This document shows positions 49,667 through 58,620 of a stretch of DNA of 64,000 nucleotides, one piece after another. The stretch is from assembly GCA_964468435.1 (NCBI GenBank), contig CAYXVE010000007.1, forward strand, positions 62,001 through 126,000, in the 5' to 3' direction. Position 1 is the stretch's first letter, and the number at the start of each line of letters is the position of its first letter. This stretch comes from JBCCTX01 sp964468435 (GTDB lineage Bacteria; Bacteroidota; Bacteroidia; J057). The translations under genes and the position numbers were made by a program. The notes under the pieces are model-generated. The model had not been told where the DNA came from and searched no databases. It saw only the letters and a program-made list of their open reading frames with translations.

Positions 49667-49668
49667 TT

Positions 49669-51552
49669 CTACTTCTTTCCAGAAGCTTTTTCCTTCATAG
49701 CCTCATCTTTTATAAATAAGCCCGAGCCAATATAGTTTTTCTCACTTTCCCAGCTAGGCTGCCATAGGATACGTGATTCATGTTTGTACTCCATATCAAA
49801 ATCCAGCATTCCAACGTTTATACGTGCATACTCCCAACTGCCTCCCTGAAGTGAATCCATCAAGGCAATAGGAATAGCTACTTCAGCAGCAAATCCATCT
49901 TCAACAGGCTTACACACGGATTTCACACCTGCTGGAATGCGGTCTGCACGGTATACTCTTTCCATACCGTCTGATTCAGAAGGGTTTTGAAGGATTCCGA
50001 CTCCATCCCACATGCTGGTGGATGTTGCGCTCATGTTCGCAGGGCCACCATGAACCTGTATCATCAGAGCATCCTGCTGCCACTGAGATTTTCCTTCGTC
50101 AGTGAGTAATTCATCATCCTGCACGTGCACACCTACATACATATAAGTATCGTCATATTTCACATCGAAAGCGATGCTAGCATCTTCAGTACCTGTATGA
50201 GTAAATGGGGTAGCCTCAATATGATTTTCTCCTACTTTATGTCCTAATTCTCCCCACTCAGAGATATTACCATCTACAACTACTTCTTCAGCGGTCATAG
50301 GCACTGGCATAGGCTTGATGGGGCGAAACATCGTCTTGGCGTTGAGTTCAATTTCGGGAATATTTTCACCTTTATAAGTAAAAGTACCCTTGATAGCCAT
50401 GGGATTAATCTCGTTTACATCCGTTACTTGAGTAGTCATGATAGGAAGCTCAACAATTTCAACTGAATTAGGGGCTACTTCTTTTTCCATCTGTTCAAAT
50501 CCAGGTCTGAGTTGCAAGTAATTTTCAAATCTCAGTGATACGTGCATAGGTACATCACTATCGTTGGTCAGGCGTACTTCGGTCATTCCGTTATTAAATT
50601 CTGTATCTGTTACGATCACAGGGGTAATGCGCATAGGGCTTACGCGGCGTACCTGGCTTACTAGTTCCCATTGCTTTTCGGTAACTACATCTTCACTCCA
50701 GATGCCATCGAGCATCAGGTTGGCCATAATAGGACCTTCATCTGTCATGGTGATCCAAACAACGTGATCAAATTCTCCCAAAGCTGGACCGCGCAGCCCA
50801 CTACCTCCTCCTGTAGTAGCAAGCATGAAATATTTGCCATTGTTGCGTTCGTATTTCACGTAGTGATGCTGGTGCCCGGCAAATACCGTGTGTGGCCTTT
50901 CTCCCAGGATTTCATCTAATTCTTCCCATTTTCCGGTGTTGTCATATACCCACATCGGCTTGTGAATGAATACAAGCGTCCATTTTACATCCTGGTTTTC
51001 TTCCAGAACTTTTTGGGCATAATCAAACTGCTTATCGAGGATCTTGGTGAATTGTCCCCCCTCGTTAGCCTTGTCTTCTTCACTGTTCAGGCAGAGAAAG
51101 AGCACATCTTTGTATTTGAAATGATAGTAAGTAGGCCCCAGACGCTTTTTCCAGATATCAGCCATGACTGGATTGGTGTAATCATGGTTTCCTGCTACGT
51201 AGAAAAATGGCACCTGAAGTTGCTCGATAAAGCCATCAAATTCATCCCATTGTCTGTTGATTTCATCTACGTCTTCGGTATATCCTTCGATTAGATCTCC
51301 CACACTCATGACAAATTCAGGCTGAAGTAGATTCAGCTTGTTTACTCCGTCCATGAAAATACCTGGACGATGGCCGCCTGTGCGGTCGGTGACTACGACA
51401 AACTGAAACTGTTCTTCTCCATTATTGACATTTAGATGGTTCCAGGGCTGAGCCTCACCCAGATCATCTACGATGATCTTCGCTGGCTGTGCCTGTACGG
51501 CAACAGCGATCATCACAAAAAATGCTATAGCAAATAATTGTCTTATACGCAT
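49669..51552 (-). CDS. Exported metallophosphoesterase with C-terminal CBM9-like domain
   Basis: 627 residues from ATG 51552 (a longer frame to 51600 lacks a better signal). Signal peptide ends near AVAVQAQ. The phosphoesterase domain has VTDRTGG (Asp with Thr in place of the usual His, as in this exported subgroup), SVGDLIEGY, VAGNHDY, FIHKPMW and FAGHQHHY. A middle beta domain follows, and residues about 430-600 form a CBM9/DOMON-like module (VVDGNISEWGELG, DDTYMYVGVHVQDDEL). Probably a secreted or surface phosphoesterase that binds a polymer. It is not in an operon. Confidence 0.85.
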   Translation of the reverse strand: MRIRQLFAIAFFVMIAVAVQAQPAKIIVDDLGEAQPWNHLNVNNGEEQFQFVVVTDRTGGHRPGIFMDGVNKLNLLQPEFVMSVGDLIEGYTEDVDEINRQWDEFDGFIEQLQVPFFYVAGNHDYTNPVMADIWKKRLGPTYYHFKYKDVLFLCLNSEEDKANEGGQFTKILDKQFDYAQKVLEENQDVKWTLVFIHKPMWVYDNTGKWEELDEILGERPHTVFAGHQHHYVKYERNNGKYFMLATTGGGSGLRGPALGEFDHVVWITMTDEGPIMANLMLDGIWSEDVVTEKQWELVSQVRRVSPMRITPVIVTDTEFNNGMTEVRLTNDSDVPMHVSLRFENYLQLRPGFEQMEKEVAPNSVEIVELPIMTTQVTDVNEINPMAIKGTFTYKGENIPEIELNAKTMFRPIKPMPVPMTAEEVVVDGNISEWGELGHKVGENHIEATPFTHTGTEDASIAFDVKYDDTYMYVGVHVQDDELLTDEGKSQWQQDALMIQVHGGPANMSATSTSMWDGVGILQNPSESDGMERVYRADRIPAGVKSVCKPVEDGFAAEVAIPIALMDSLQGGSWEYARINVGMLDFDMEYKHESRILWQPSWESEKNYIGSGLFIKDEAMKEKASGKK

Positions 51553-51598
51553 AGTGTTGAATAGATTATGAGGTTGAATAAGGTTTGTAATAGAGTAC

Positions 51599-51628
51599 AA
51601 TCTCTCAAAATTGTATTAGTGAGAGATT
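51599..51628. promoter_or_regulatory. 9-bp inverted repeat AATCTCTCA/TGAGAGATT upstream of the phosphoesterase gene
   Basis: Perfect arms separated by 12 bases, centred about 61 bases before the start codon at 51552. On the minus strand the spacer and right arm include CAATTTTG, close to TAnnTTTG. It could be an operator over the promoter, or a terminator stem for the relic gene upstream. Confidence 0.4.
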
Positions 51629-51894
51629 AAGTGAGTGTTAAGAATACTAGCTCTTAGGATATCCAGCTTGAGATACTTTACCAGAAAGGGATATGCTGTC
51701 CGGCATTTGTTGTAGCCGTAATCCTTTTCATCACTCCAGTGGCCATGAAGAGTTAGGATACCTGCCATTTTCCCTCCAACGTTTGCAGCACGGTATAGAT
51801 TTCCCGTTATGAATAAACCCAGCATACACTTAAATGTGACATTTTCCACCACATATCCATCCATTACTTTCCGGTTTTTGATTAGGGGTTTCAA
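51616..51894 (-). pseudogene. Relic of an acetylxylan-esterase/dienelactone-hydrolase-type gene
   Basis: A 92-codon frame opening with TTG and no good start. Residues 11-55 (MDGYVVENVTFKC, LGLFITGNLYRAANVGGKM, GILTLHGHWSDE) match the N-terminal part of exported acetylxylan-esterase-like hydrolases, in which this block precedes a catalytic domain of some 300 residues. Here the match stops after HGHW and an unrelated short tail ends at 51616; no nucleophile Ser region exists. The frame stays open upstream to porW without a signal peptide. It is best read as a fragment left by deletion. Confidence 0.6.
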
Positions 51895-51941
51895 AGGGCT
51901 AAATTCAGAATAGTTACTCAGCTCAGCACCATTCCGTATCC

Positions 51942-54695
51942 CTACTTTACAAGCACCTCATTGTAAAAAGCCACATAATCTTCCATGCGTTTATTGGCAT
52001 AGGCTACACGAAAATTGGACTGTAGACAATAGAATATGGAGAATTTGTCATCTTCCAGCAAGTTCTGGCCAAAATCCGATACTTTGAATGTATTGATAAA
52101 AGCGGATGCAGTTTCAGTATCCGGAAAGCTATTGATATAAGGCACTAAATGTGTCTGATGATAATCAAATACAAATGCCTTGAGATTATCTGAACTGTGG
52201 TTTTGATCGATATATTCAGAAATTTTCGTCCTCAACTCATTTTTGGCTATTTTCTCTTTAGGAATGAACATCAGTACAAAAAGCTTGTCATTGGCTTTGA
52301 TCTCTTGTGTAAACCCCTTGAAGCGTGGATCGGTCTCTTGAGGTTGAGTTGAAGTACTATCAGCCGGATCAGCATTTGCGTCAGGAGCAGATTGTGCTAT
52401 TTCTACCTGTTCGGGAAATCCAGATGATTCAGATACTTTTTCACTCACACTCATAAATCCTGCTTTAATAAGTTTCAAAGTTTCATCAGCAGGTTGCTTT
52501 ACATCTGAATTGGGGTAGTTTTTCGATACCATCGTCAAAATGGCCTGAAGGCTGTCTATAAGTCCTACATATCCATAAGACATTCCCCGGATATATTCCA
52601 TTCTTGCCTGGTTGAGACCGGGTTTATCTTTGTACTCATTTAGTAGGAATTCGCTGAACCCCAGAGAGGTGATAAACCTTCTTTCCCTGTAGGCTTTGTA
52701 CAGACCTTCATAGGCATATTTAAATTCTGTTTCCTCTTCTTTGAATTCCTCTGGATCAAGTCCTTGTATCAGGTAAGCATATATGGAATTGGGGTGTTCG
52801 TTGAGTATTTGGTTTTTCTGTACTTCAGCCAGGGGATTGCCTCTGGAAGAATAGATCTTATAGAGCGCATAGCGTGCGCGCAGGGTAAATTCAGAATTAT
52901 TGTACCGATCAAGAAGGTATTCGAAGGTCTTAATCGCTGAGTCAGGCTCATTGAGGTTTTGACTATAAATTTGTCCCAACGTATAAAGCGCCTCTTCTAT
53001 GAGCATATTTGCATTGGCAATATCAGCTTCTGTTCTGGGAATGTCCTGATAGTAAGATGCTTTATCTCCGTATTGCTCTGCCATAGAACTATCTACACCA
53101 GTATCTTTCAGGGATACTACATCATTGTAATCATCACTAAAGCCTGAGGCTTTGTTGCTGCGTCGCCAATGATCCTCATTGGGACGTTTGCCCCATTTGC
53201 GTTCAAATTCGATCTTACCGCTGATCACAGTACTAGGATCATCGAAATACCAATCCTGGTTATTGCGATTATCGCCTCCAGGTGTTCGTTGCTGGTTGAA
53301 CTGATTCATTTGATTGAGGCGATAGAGATCATTATTACCGCCGTTTTGTTGATTGGCTGCCGCCTCAGCCTCCATTCTGGCTTGTTCTTCGGCCATGCGT
53401 TGTTGTTCTGCCTCATACACAGAATCCACGATGGCATTTAGGCGGTCTTCTGGAAGGCTTGCAAGCCAGAGCATACTATCCTGAAAGGCAATGGTCTCTT
53501 TGGCGCGGATGTATTTTTGCATGGTCTTAGCCACACGTGTTATTTCTTTGAACTCGGGAGCTCGCTCTGGTACCACCTGCGCTGCACTGTCATAGTAGGC
53601 ACCAGCCTTGGGATAATGCTGGTAATCGTAGAAATAAATATCTCCAGCCTTGTAATATGAGAGCGCTTTTTGTCTTCGATTATCCACAGAAGCAACAGTA
53701 GATTGTTGCAGGTAATCCAGGGAAGATTCCAAAGAGTCCTTTTTGTACTCCAGCCGAGCAGACTGATAAAATATCTGATCGAGAAACTCCTCATTTTTCT
53801 CATCACGTGCAAGCTTTTTGAGGTACTTGTAGATTTTTTTGTCGTCATCCTGGCCTGCCTGATAGTCAACGTAGAGTTGTGCCATCTTGATTTTGGACTG
53901 AAAGATAAAGTCGTAGTCGTTGGTATGTCTTTTTACCTTTTTGAACTGGACAAGGCTACGGGCATAGTCTTCCTGTTTTTCATAGAGTTGTCCCAATAGA
54001 AAGTGAGCACGTGCTCTTCTTTCAAACCCTTTAATTCGCTTCATATTTTCTTCCAGATAGCGTATTGCATCCATAAATCTCTTTTCTTCAATGGCCAGTT
54101 GGGCCAGAAAGATAGCGACATCACCCTGAAGGCGTCCCTTAGGGGTGTATGCAGGATTTTCTGTAATATGTTCAGCCAATACATCCTTTGCCAACTCCAC
54201 ATTATCCATCATATAATATGCTTTGGCTTTCCAGAAATAGACTTCGTACAAGTCATCAAACTCCGTGAAATTATTAAGGACTTCGTCGAAGTTTTGCATA
54301 GCAAGTCTGTATTCGTGTCTGTAAAACCTAAGTTTACCATTGAGAAAGCGGCAATCATCTACAAAATTGCTATGTGGATGTTTGAAAATCAGAATGTCAT
54401 TTTTTCTAATAGCGTCTACAAATTCCGCTTCATACTTAGGATTTTCTTCATTTCCATAATATATGATATCGATAAAACCTAGTCCATCAAACTCATATTC
54501 CCGCTCTAGCTCCCTGACAGTCAGAGTATATAATTCTTCTGCGTTGTAGTAGTAATTAAACAGAGAAGTCATATTGTGATAAGTCCTTCCCATCATAGTT
54601 GTATTTTGTTTACTACATGAAAAGGCCAGTACCCCTGAAAGGATTATCAAAAAAATTGTATGTTTGTAAGAAGATAATTTTGTTTTTTCCATCAT
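51942..54695 (-). CDS. porW: Type IX secretion system lipoprotein PorW/SprE
   Basis: 917 residues. Lipoprotein signal ends GVLAFSC; the mature start (MGRTYHNMTSLFNYYYNA) and the central WYFDDPSTVISGKIEFERKWG, then RPNEDHWRRSNK are hallmarks of PorW/SprE. TPR helices run from about residue 60 to 400 and again from 560 to 740; a low-complexity Gln/Asn-rich stretch lies between (near residue 450). The family links outer-membrane PorE-type components to the PorLM motor and is needed for secretion and gliding. It is divergent from the M23-bactofilin-atp cluster, a common Bacteroidota arrangement. Confidence 0.92.
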   Translation of the reverse strand: MMEKTKLSSYKHTIFLIILSGVLAFSCSKQNTTMMGRTYHNMTSLFNYYYNAEELYTLTVRELEREYEFDGLGFIDIIYYGNEENPKYEAEFVDAIRKNDILIFKHPHSNFVDDCRFLNGKLRFYRHEYRLAMQNFDEVLNNFTEFDDLYEVYFWKAKAYYMMDNVELAKDVLAEHITENPAYTPKGRLQGDVAIFLAQLAIEEKRFMDAIRYLEENMKRIKGFERRARAHFLLGQLYEKQEDYARSLVQFKKVKRHTNDYDFIFQSKIKMAQLYVDYQAGQDDDKKIYKYLKKLARDEKNEEFLDQIFYQSARLEYKKDSLESSLDYLQQSTVASVDNRRQKALSYYKAGDIYFYDYQHYPKAGAYYDSAAQVVPERAPEFKEITRVAKTMQKYIRAKETIAFQDSMLWLASLPEDRLNAIVDSVYEAEQQRMAEEQARMEAEAAANQQNGGNNDLYRLNQMNQFNQQRTPGGDNRNNQDWYFDDPSTVISGKIEFERKWGKRPNEDHWRRSNKASGFSDDYNDVVSLKDTGVDSSMAEQYGDKASYYQDIPRTEADIANANMLIEEALYTLGQIYSQNLNEPDSAIKTFEYLLDRYNNSEFTLRARYALYKIYSSRGNPLAEVQKNQILNEHPNSIYAYLIQGLDPEEFKEEETEFKYAYEGLYKAYRERRFITSLGFSEFLLNEYKDKPGLNQARMEYIRGMSYGYVGLIDSLQAILTMVSKNYPNSDVKQPADETLKLIKAGFMSVSEKVSESSGFPEQVEIAQSAPDANADPADSTSTQPQETDPRFKGFTQEIKANDKLFVLMFIPKEKIAKNELRTKISEYIDQNHSSDNLKAFVFDYHQTHLVPYINSFPDTETASAFINTFKVSDFGQNLLEDDKFSIFYCLQSNFRVAYANKRMEDYVAFYNEVLVK

Positions 54696-54732
54696 TGCTA
54701 TACTTATACCGCAATTCTACACGTTGGTTTAG

Positions 54733-54740
54733 CAAATATA
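54733..54740 (-). promoter_or_regulatory. TATATTTG, -7 element for porW
   Basis: On the minus strand this matches TAnnTTTG exactly and lies 38 bases upstream of the porW start codon, within the 71-base divergent gap. No clear -33 TTG is present at the expected distance. Confidence 0.45.
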
Positions 54741-54766
54741 ACAGATATAGATGTAAGCATACCCTT

Positions 54767-55663
54767 ATGATTAAGCGTATTTTTCAAAGATGGCGTAACC
54801 AGTTGCTCAAAAGATATCGCGTTGAGGTGATAGATGACGTTACGCTTTCTCATGCAAAGGTATTTACTTACAGACCCATAAAATTTTTGATCATTGGTAT
54901 CAGTGCTTCGCTGATTCTAATAGGAGGTACGACCTCTTTGATCTTTTTTGTACCTTTTATACGTAAACAAATACCCGGATATTTGAATCCTGCTGTAAAA
55001 GAACAACAGGCTCAGCTCATGAGCAAGGTACAAATATTAGGACAACAGATCGAAATGCGGGATTCTTTGATTAAGACATTACAGAATTCGTTATTAAATG
55101 GGCAGCAGCTGCCAGAGATGAGTCTGGATGATATTGAGACCGTCGACATTACACCTGCAGCGGCATCGGAGAACGCACTTGTAGAGAGTGAAAGTTCTGC
55201 TGAGAATCCAATTTCTAACGTGAATAGTCAGCAGGAAGAGGTTACACATACCGTCAAAACTTCCTACAACTCTCATTATATTTCTCCAATCAATAATCTT
55301 TTTTCTCCTGTAGGCAATGGGAAGGTTAGCAATCCTTTTAACCTGGATAAACAGCATTATGGATTGGATATTGTCGCTGAAGAAAATGAACTGGTACGTG
55401 CAGCAGCTGATGGTTTTGTCATCATGGCTGAATTCCACGAAGAGAATGGCAATGTGATTGGGGTTGCTTCGAGAGATGAAGTTATTACCTTTTATAAACA
55501 TAATAGCACACTGTATAAAAAAGTTGGGGATTATGTTTCTTCTGGTGAAGCTATCGCAGTGATGGGCAATTCAGGCGAGAATTCTACCGGACCACACTTG
55601 CATTTTGAACTTTGGTACAAAGGTACTCCACTAGATCCCTCGTTGTATATTAATTTTAATTGA
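54767..55663 (+). CDS. M23-family (LytM) peptidase, membrane anchored
   Basis: 298 residues from ATG 54767; the same frame is open further back but would overlap porW. One N-terminal helix (FLIIGISASLILIGGTTSLIFFV) is followed by a short coiled coil (EQQAQLMSKVQILGQQIEM), a linker and the LytM domain: HYGLD near residue 198 and TGPHLHFELW near residue 275, so both zinc-ligand motifs are intact. Probably a cell-wall endopeptidase. First gene of the M23-bactofilin-ATP synthase series. Confidence 0.9.
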   Translation: MIKRIFQRWRNQLLKRYRVEVIDDVTLSHAKVFTYRPIKFLIIGISASLILIGGTTSLIFFVPFIRKQIPGYLNPAVKEQQAQLMSKVQILGQQIEMRDSLIKTLQNSLLNGQQLPEMSLDDIETVDITPAAASENALVESESSAENPISNVNSQQEEVTHTVKTSYNSHYISPINNLFSPVGNGKVSNPFNLDKQHYGLDIVAEENELVRAAADGFVIMAEFHEENGNVIGVASRDEVITFYKHNSTLYKKVGDYVSSGEAIAVMGNSGENSTGPHLHFELWYKGTPLDPSLYINFN

Positions 55664-55691
55664 AATTTTATCTCATTAAAGTACCTCCATT

Positions 55692-56228
55692 ATGTTTGGA
55701 AATAATAAGAACGAACCAATCAGATCAGCTCCTTCCCCATCTCCTGGAGGAAAGGGCAATGAATCAAGAATCAACAAAGTCGCTACTGGTACAGTTATAG
55801 TAGGCGATGTAAATGCCGAAGGTGATTTTCGCGTCGAAGGAAAAGTAATCGGAAACCTCGTGTGTAGTTCTAGACTCGTAGTAAGTGAAACGGGCTATAT
55901 CGAAGGTACAGTAGACGCCAAAAACATTACTGTTGAAGGTGAAATCCGAGGAAATGTGATCACTCGTGAAATCCTGCAGATTGACAAGACGGGTAAAATT
56001 TATGGTGACGTATTTACTCAGAAACTCGTTGTGCAGGTAGGTGCTGTCTTCACTGGAAACAGCTACATGAGCGAAGCTGCTAAGGAAGTACTTAGCAAAG
56101 CTCCCCAGAAATCTAAAGATCTTTTGGAGAAAGTTACTGACTCCACCAAAGCCCTCTCCAACGGAAAATTAGAAGAATCTAATGGTCAGGGTAGTAAGTC
56201 CCCTCAGATGGCTTCTATATCCAAGTAA
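55692..56228 (+). CDS. Bactofilin, polymer-forming cytoskeletal protein
   Basis: 178 residues. The bactofilin core occupies about residues 30-135: NKVATGTVIVGDVNAEGDF, RVEGKVIGNLVCSSRLVVSETG, YIEGTVDAKNITVEGEIRGNV, with the regular hydrophobic beta-helix spacing. The terminal tails are polar and disordered. Bactofilins polymerise without nucleotide and often recruit M23 peptidases; the adjacent M23 gene 28 bases upstream fits that pairing. Confidence 0.93.
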   Translation: MFGNNKNEPIRSAPSPSPGGKGNESRINKVATGTVIVGDVNAEGDFRVEGKVIGNLVCSSRLVVSETGYIEGTVDAKNITVEGEIRGNVITREILQIDKTGKIYGDVFTQKLVVQVGAVFTGNSYMSEAAKEVLSKAPQKSKDLLEKVTDSTKALSNGKLEESNGQGSKSPQMASISK

Positions 56229-56444
56229 AGGATACAATGGTAAGGTAGCTGGTGTGATGTGGCAAAACCTGTGTGATAAAAGACTTTTAGGGTCTTCCAG
56301 GCGGATTTTATCTGGTAAGCATACATTTTTGTTCAGTACTTAAGCAAGTTGCGCGAAAAATTTATCGGAGGGAAGGAAATCAGCCCGTTCCCTCTGATTT
56401 TTTGTTACCTTTATAGTCAGTTTTCTTCAGGGATAAAGGCAGAT

Positions 56445-56663
56445 ATGGATCAAAAGGACAAGAAGAAAAGCGTACTTCATGAATATATACGCTACACTGG
56501 CGTAGGATTTGAAGTTATCACATATATTATGATTTTTGTAGCTGGAGGGTATTTTTTAGATATTTGGCTGGAAACTAACCCTTGGTTTACCCTCTCGCTT
56601 TCCCTACTGGGTTGTGGGGTAGCTATGTATGTAATCATTAAAAAACTGGGTAATATCAAATAG
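56445..56663 (+). CDS. atpZ: AtpZ/AtpI-family protein
   Basis: 72 residues from ATG 56445 (MDQKDKKK…); the open frame extends back to 56349 without a likely start. Two membrane helices (YIMIFVAGGYFLDIWL, LSLSLLGCGVAMYVIIKKL) in the typical AtpZ form. These small proteins accompany F-type ATP synthase genes and are linked to Mg/Ca transport or c-ring assembly. Confidence 0.85.
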   Translation: MDQKDKKKSVLHEYIRYTGVGFEVITYIMIFVAGGYFLDIWLETNPWFTLSLSLLGCGVAMYVIIKKLGNIK

Positions 56664-56726
56664 CCTGTCAGTCTTTGTGATTCGCTCCTTTTCCTGAAAA
56701 TGAAGTATTAACTCTAACTATCTTAC

Positions 56727-57107
56727 ATGAGAATACCGCTTTTTGCACTGTTGACGGGTGTAGTTACAGTTTTGCTGAGCATTCTGACAGTTTGGCTTGT
56801 TCAGAATGTGTATCCTCAATACAATATGTATTCGGCTATTGGAGGAGTGGTCGTGATGTTTGTTATGACACTCGCTGCTTATATCCTTTCTTACCAGGGA
56901 ATCTCCCGTAATTCTCGTCAGTTTACCATGCTGTTCCTTTCAGGAATGGGAATAAAAATGGGGATAGGAATTATCTCCGTGCTGATTGTAGGCCTGATAG
57001 CCAAAGATATCCTGTCTGAATATGTCGTTGCCTTTTTCCTGTCCTATTTTGTATTAACAACATTTGAAGTTTATGGGTTAATACGTAAATTGCGGGCAGT
57101 TTCGTAA
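56727..57107 (+). CDS. Small membrane protein of the ATP synthase cluster (subunit I-like)
   Basis: 126 residues with four hydrophobic helices (FALLTGVVTVLLSILTVWLV, SAIGGVVVMFVMTLAAYILS, MGIGIISVLIVGLIA, YVVAFFLSYFVLTTFEVYGL). It sits between atpZ and atpB where Bacteroidota carry an AtpI-like gene. The sequence itself has no strong family mark, so the name rests on position and topology. Confidence 0.7.
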   Translation: MRIPLFALLTGVVTVLLSILTVWLVQNVYPQYNMYSAIGGVVVMFVMTLAAYILSYQGISRNSRQFTMLFLSGMGIKMGIGIISVLIVGLIAKDILSEYVVAFFLSYFVLTTFEVYGLIRKLRAVS

Positions 57108-57137
57108 ATGATAAACCAATCAATTAAAATATAAAAA

Positions 57138-58298
57138 ATGTCCATTAAGTACAAGTTAATTTTTGGGTTAATTTGGTTTACTTGCACAACAGCTTGGGGA
57201 CAAGACCATGCGGAACATGAAAAGGAGCATGCTACCGAATCCCATTATGAAGATGGACATGAAGAATTTAATCCTACCGAGACTATTCTTCACCATATAG
57301 AAGATAGTCATAATTGGCATATTGTCGATATTCCTGCAAGCGATGGCGAATACATACCTGTAGAACTCAAATTGCCCTGGTTCTTTTACAGTAGTAGAGA
57401 TGGTCTAGTGTTTATCCCGGGAAGTGATGCACTCAAATCTATGGGATATGTAGTACATGAGCAAAAATTATATGCTGTAAAGTCTGGTGTAGAAATACCT
57501 GAATCGGAAGGACATGGACACCATAATACTATCTCAGCGGAATGGTTAGAAGAACATAAAGTTGAAGACGCTTCTGTTGTAGATCTTTCCATTACCAAGA
57601 CCAGCCTTCAGATGATTTTGATAGGTTTTACCATGATGTTGGTGTTCATTTCCGTAGCCAGAGGATATCAGAAAAATGAAGGAGAAGTACCACAAGGTAT
57701 TCAGTCATTTGTTGAACCCATTATCGTTTTCATTAGAGATGATGTAGCAAAAAGTTGGATAGGTAAGTCTGCAGATCGGTTTGTTCCTTATCTGCTTACC
57801 TTATTTTTCTTCATTTGGTTTTCAAACCTGTTTGGTCTTATGCCATTCAATTCCAATATAGCTGGAAACCTTTCAGTTACAGCAGCACTGGCATTACTCA
57901 CATTTATCATCACACAAGCAAACGGAACCAAAGACTATTGGGGGCATATTTTCAATACGCCAGGAGTCCCCTGGTATCTCAAGTTCGGAATACCGCTTGT
58001 ACCCATCGTCGAGTTTTTGGGAATATTCACTAAACCCTTTGCATTAGCTATACGTCTTTTTGCGAATATCTCTGCTGGGCACTTTATGGTGTTAGGCCTG
58101 GTGTGTCTAATCTTCATCATGGGCAAAAATGGTGCAAACCCTGCCGGAGCATTAGCGATTACGCCAGTTACGGTGTTATTTACGTTGGTGATTTTTGGTT
58201 TGGAAATGATCGTTGCAATTATACAGGCATATATATTTACCTTGTTGACAGCAGTATTTGTAGGAATGGCCCTGGAAGGGCATGATGATCATCACTAA
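57138..58298 (+). CDS. atpB: F0F1 ATP synthase subunit a
   Basis: 386 residues, longer than the ~270 of enterobacteria because of an N-terminal signal peptide (ending TTAWGQ) and an extracytoplasmic domain of about 160 residues rich in His and Glu (DHAEHEKEHATESHYEDGHEE). The membrane part has the essential Arg in ALAIRLFANISAGH and the last helix IFGLEMIVAIIQAYIFTLLTAVFVG. Subunit a forms the proton half-channels. The extended N-terminus is common in Bacteroidota. Confidence 0.95.
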   Translation: MSIKYKLIFGLIWFTCTTAWGQDHAEHEKEHATESHYEDGHEEFNPTETILHHIEDSHNWHIVDIPASDGEYIPVELKLPWFFYSSRDGLVFIPGSDALKSMGYVVHEQKLYAVKSGVEIPESEGHGHHNTISAEWLEEHKVEDASVVDLSITKTSLQMILIGFTMMLVFISVARGYQKNEGEVPQGIQSFVEPIIVFIRDDVAKSWIGKSADRFVPYLLTLFFFIWFSNLFGLMPFNSNIAGNLSVTAALALLTFIITQANGTKDYWGHIFNTPGVPWYLKFGIPLVPIVEFLGIFTKPFALAIRLFANISAGHFMVLGLVCLIFIMGKNGANPAGALAITPVTVLFTLVIFGLEMIVAIIQAYIFTLLTAVFVGMALEGHDDHH

Positions 58299-58329
58299 GG
58301 TATTATTTAGTCATTTTAATATATATTTT

Positions 58330-58557
58330 ATGGAATCTCTTGGTATTCTTGGCGCCGGAATCGGCGCAGGCCTAGTTGCAATTGGAGCCGGTATGGGCAT
58401 CGGTAGATTGGCAGCTGCGGCTACAGAATCAATTGCAAGACAGCCTGAAGCTGCAGGAGATATCCGCGGTGCTATGCTGCTGACCGCAGTATTCATCGAG
58501 GGTGTATGTCTCTTCGGCGTAGTGGTATGTCTGCTTGCTGTGCTTAATGCAGGCTAA
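58330..58557 (+). CDS. atpE: F0F1 ATP synthase subunit c
   Basis: 75 residues from ATG 58330; a longer frame overlaps atpB. Two helices form the c-ring hairpin: GILGAGIGAGLVAIGAGMG and LLTAVFIEGVCLFGVVVC, joined by the RQPEA loop. The ion-binding Glu lies in FIEG. Helix 1 lacks the Gln of sodium-binding rings, so protons are the likely coupling ion. Confidence 0.95.
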   Translation: MESLGILGAGIGAGLVAIGAGMGIGRLAAAATESIARQPEAAGDIRGAMLLTAVFIEGVCLFGVVVCLLAVLNAG

Positions 58558-58620
58558 AATTCATGGCCGGGGGAATGCCCTGGCCCTTTATTTTGACACA
58601 CACATAATTCAAATATACGC

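Larger units (their letters stand above)
49323..49668. other. 346-base gap with terminator and repeat tract
   Basis: Between pdeM start and the phosphoesterase stop. It holds a terminator for the phosphoesterase gene (49508-49551) and a degenerate CAAT-octamer tract (49631-49666). No open frame is supported. Confidence 0.5.

Noticed and set aside
54599..54766. Upstream extension of the M23 peptidase frame into porW
   Set aside because: The extension runs antisense to the start of porW and has no signal; the ATG at 54767 gives a membrane anchor at the right place.
58282..58329. Longer start for atpE overlapping atpB
   Set aside because: It would add 16 residues before the conserved hairpin; the ATG at 58330 gives the normal subunit c length.
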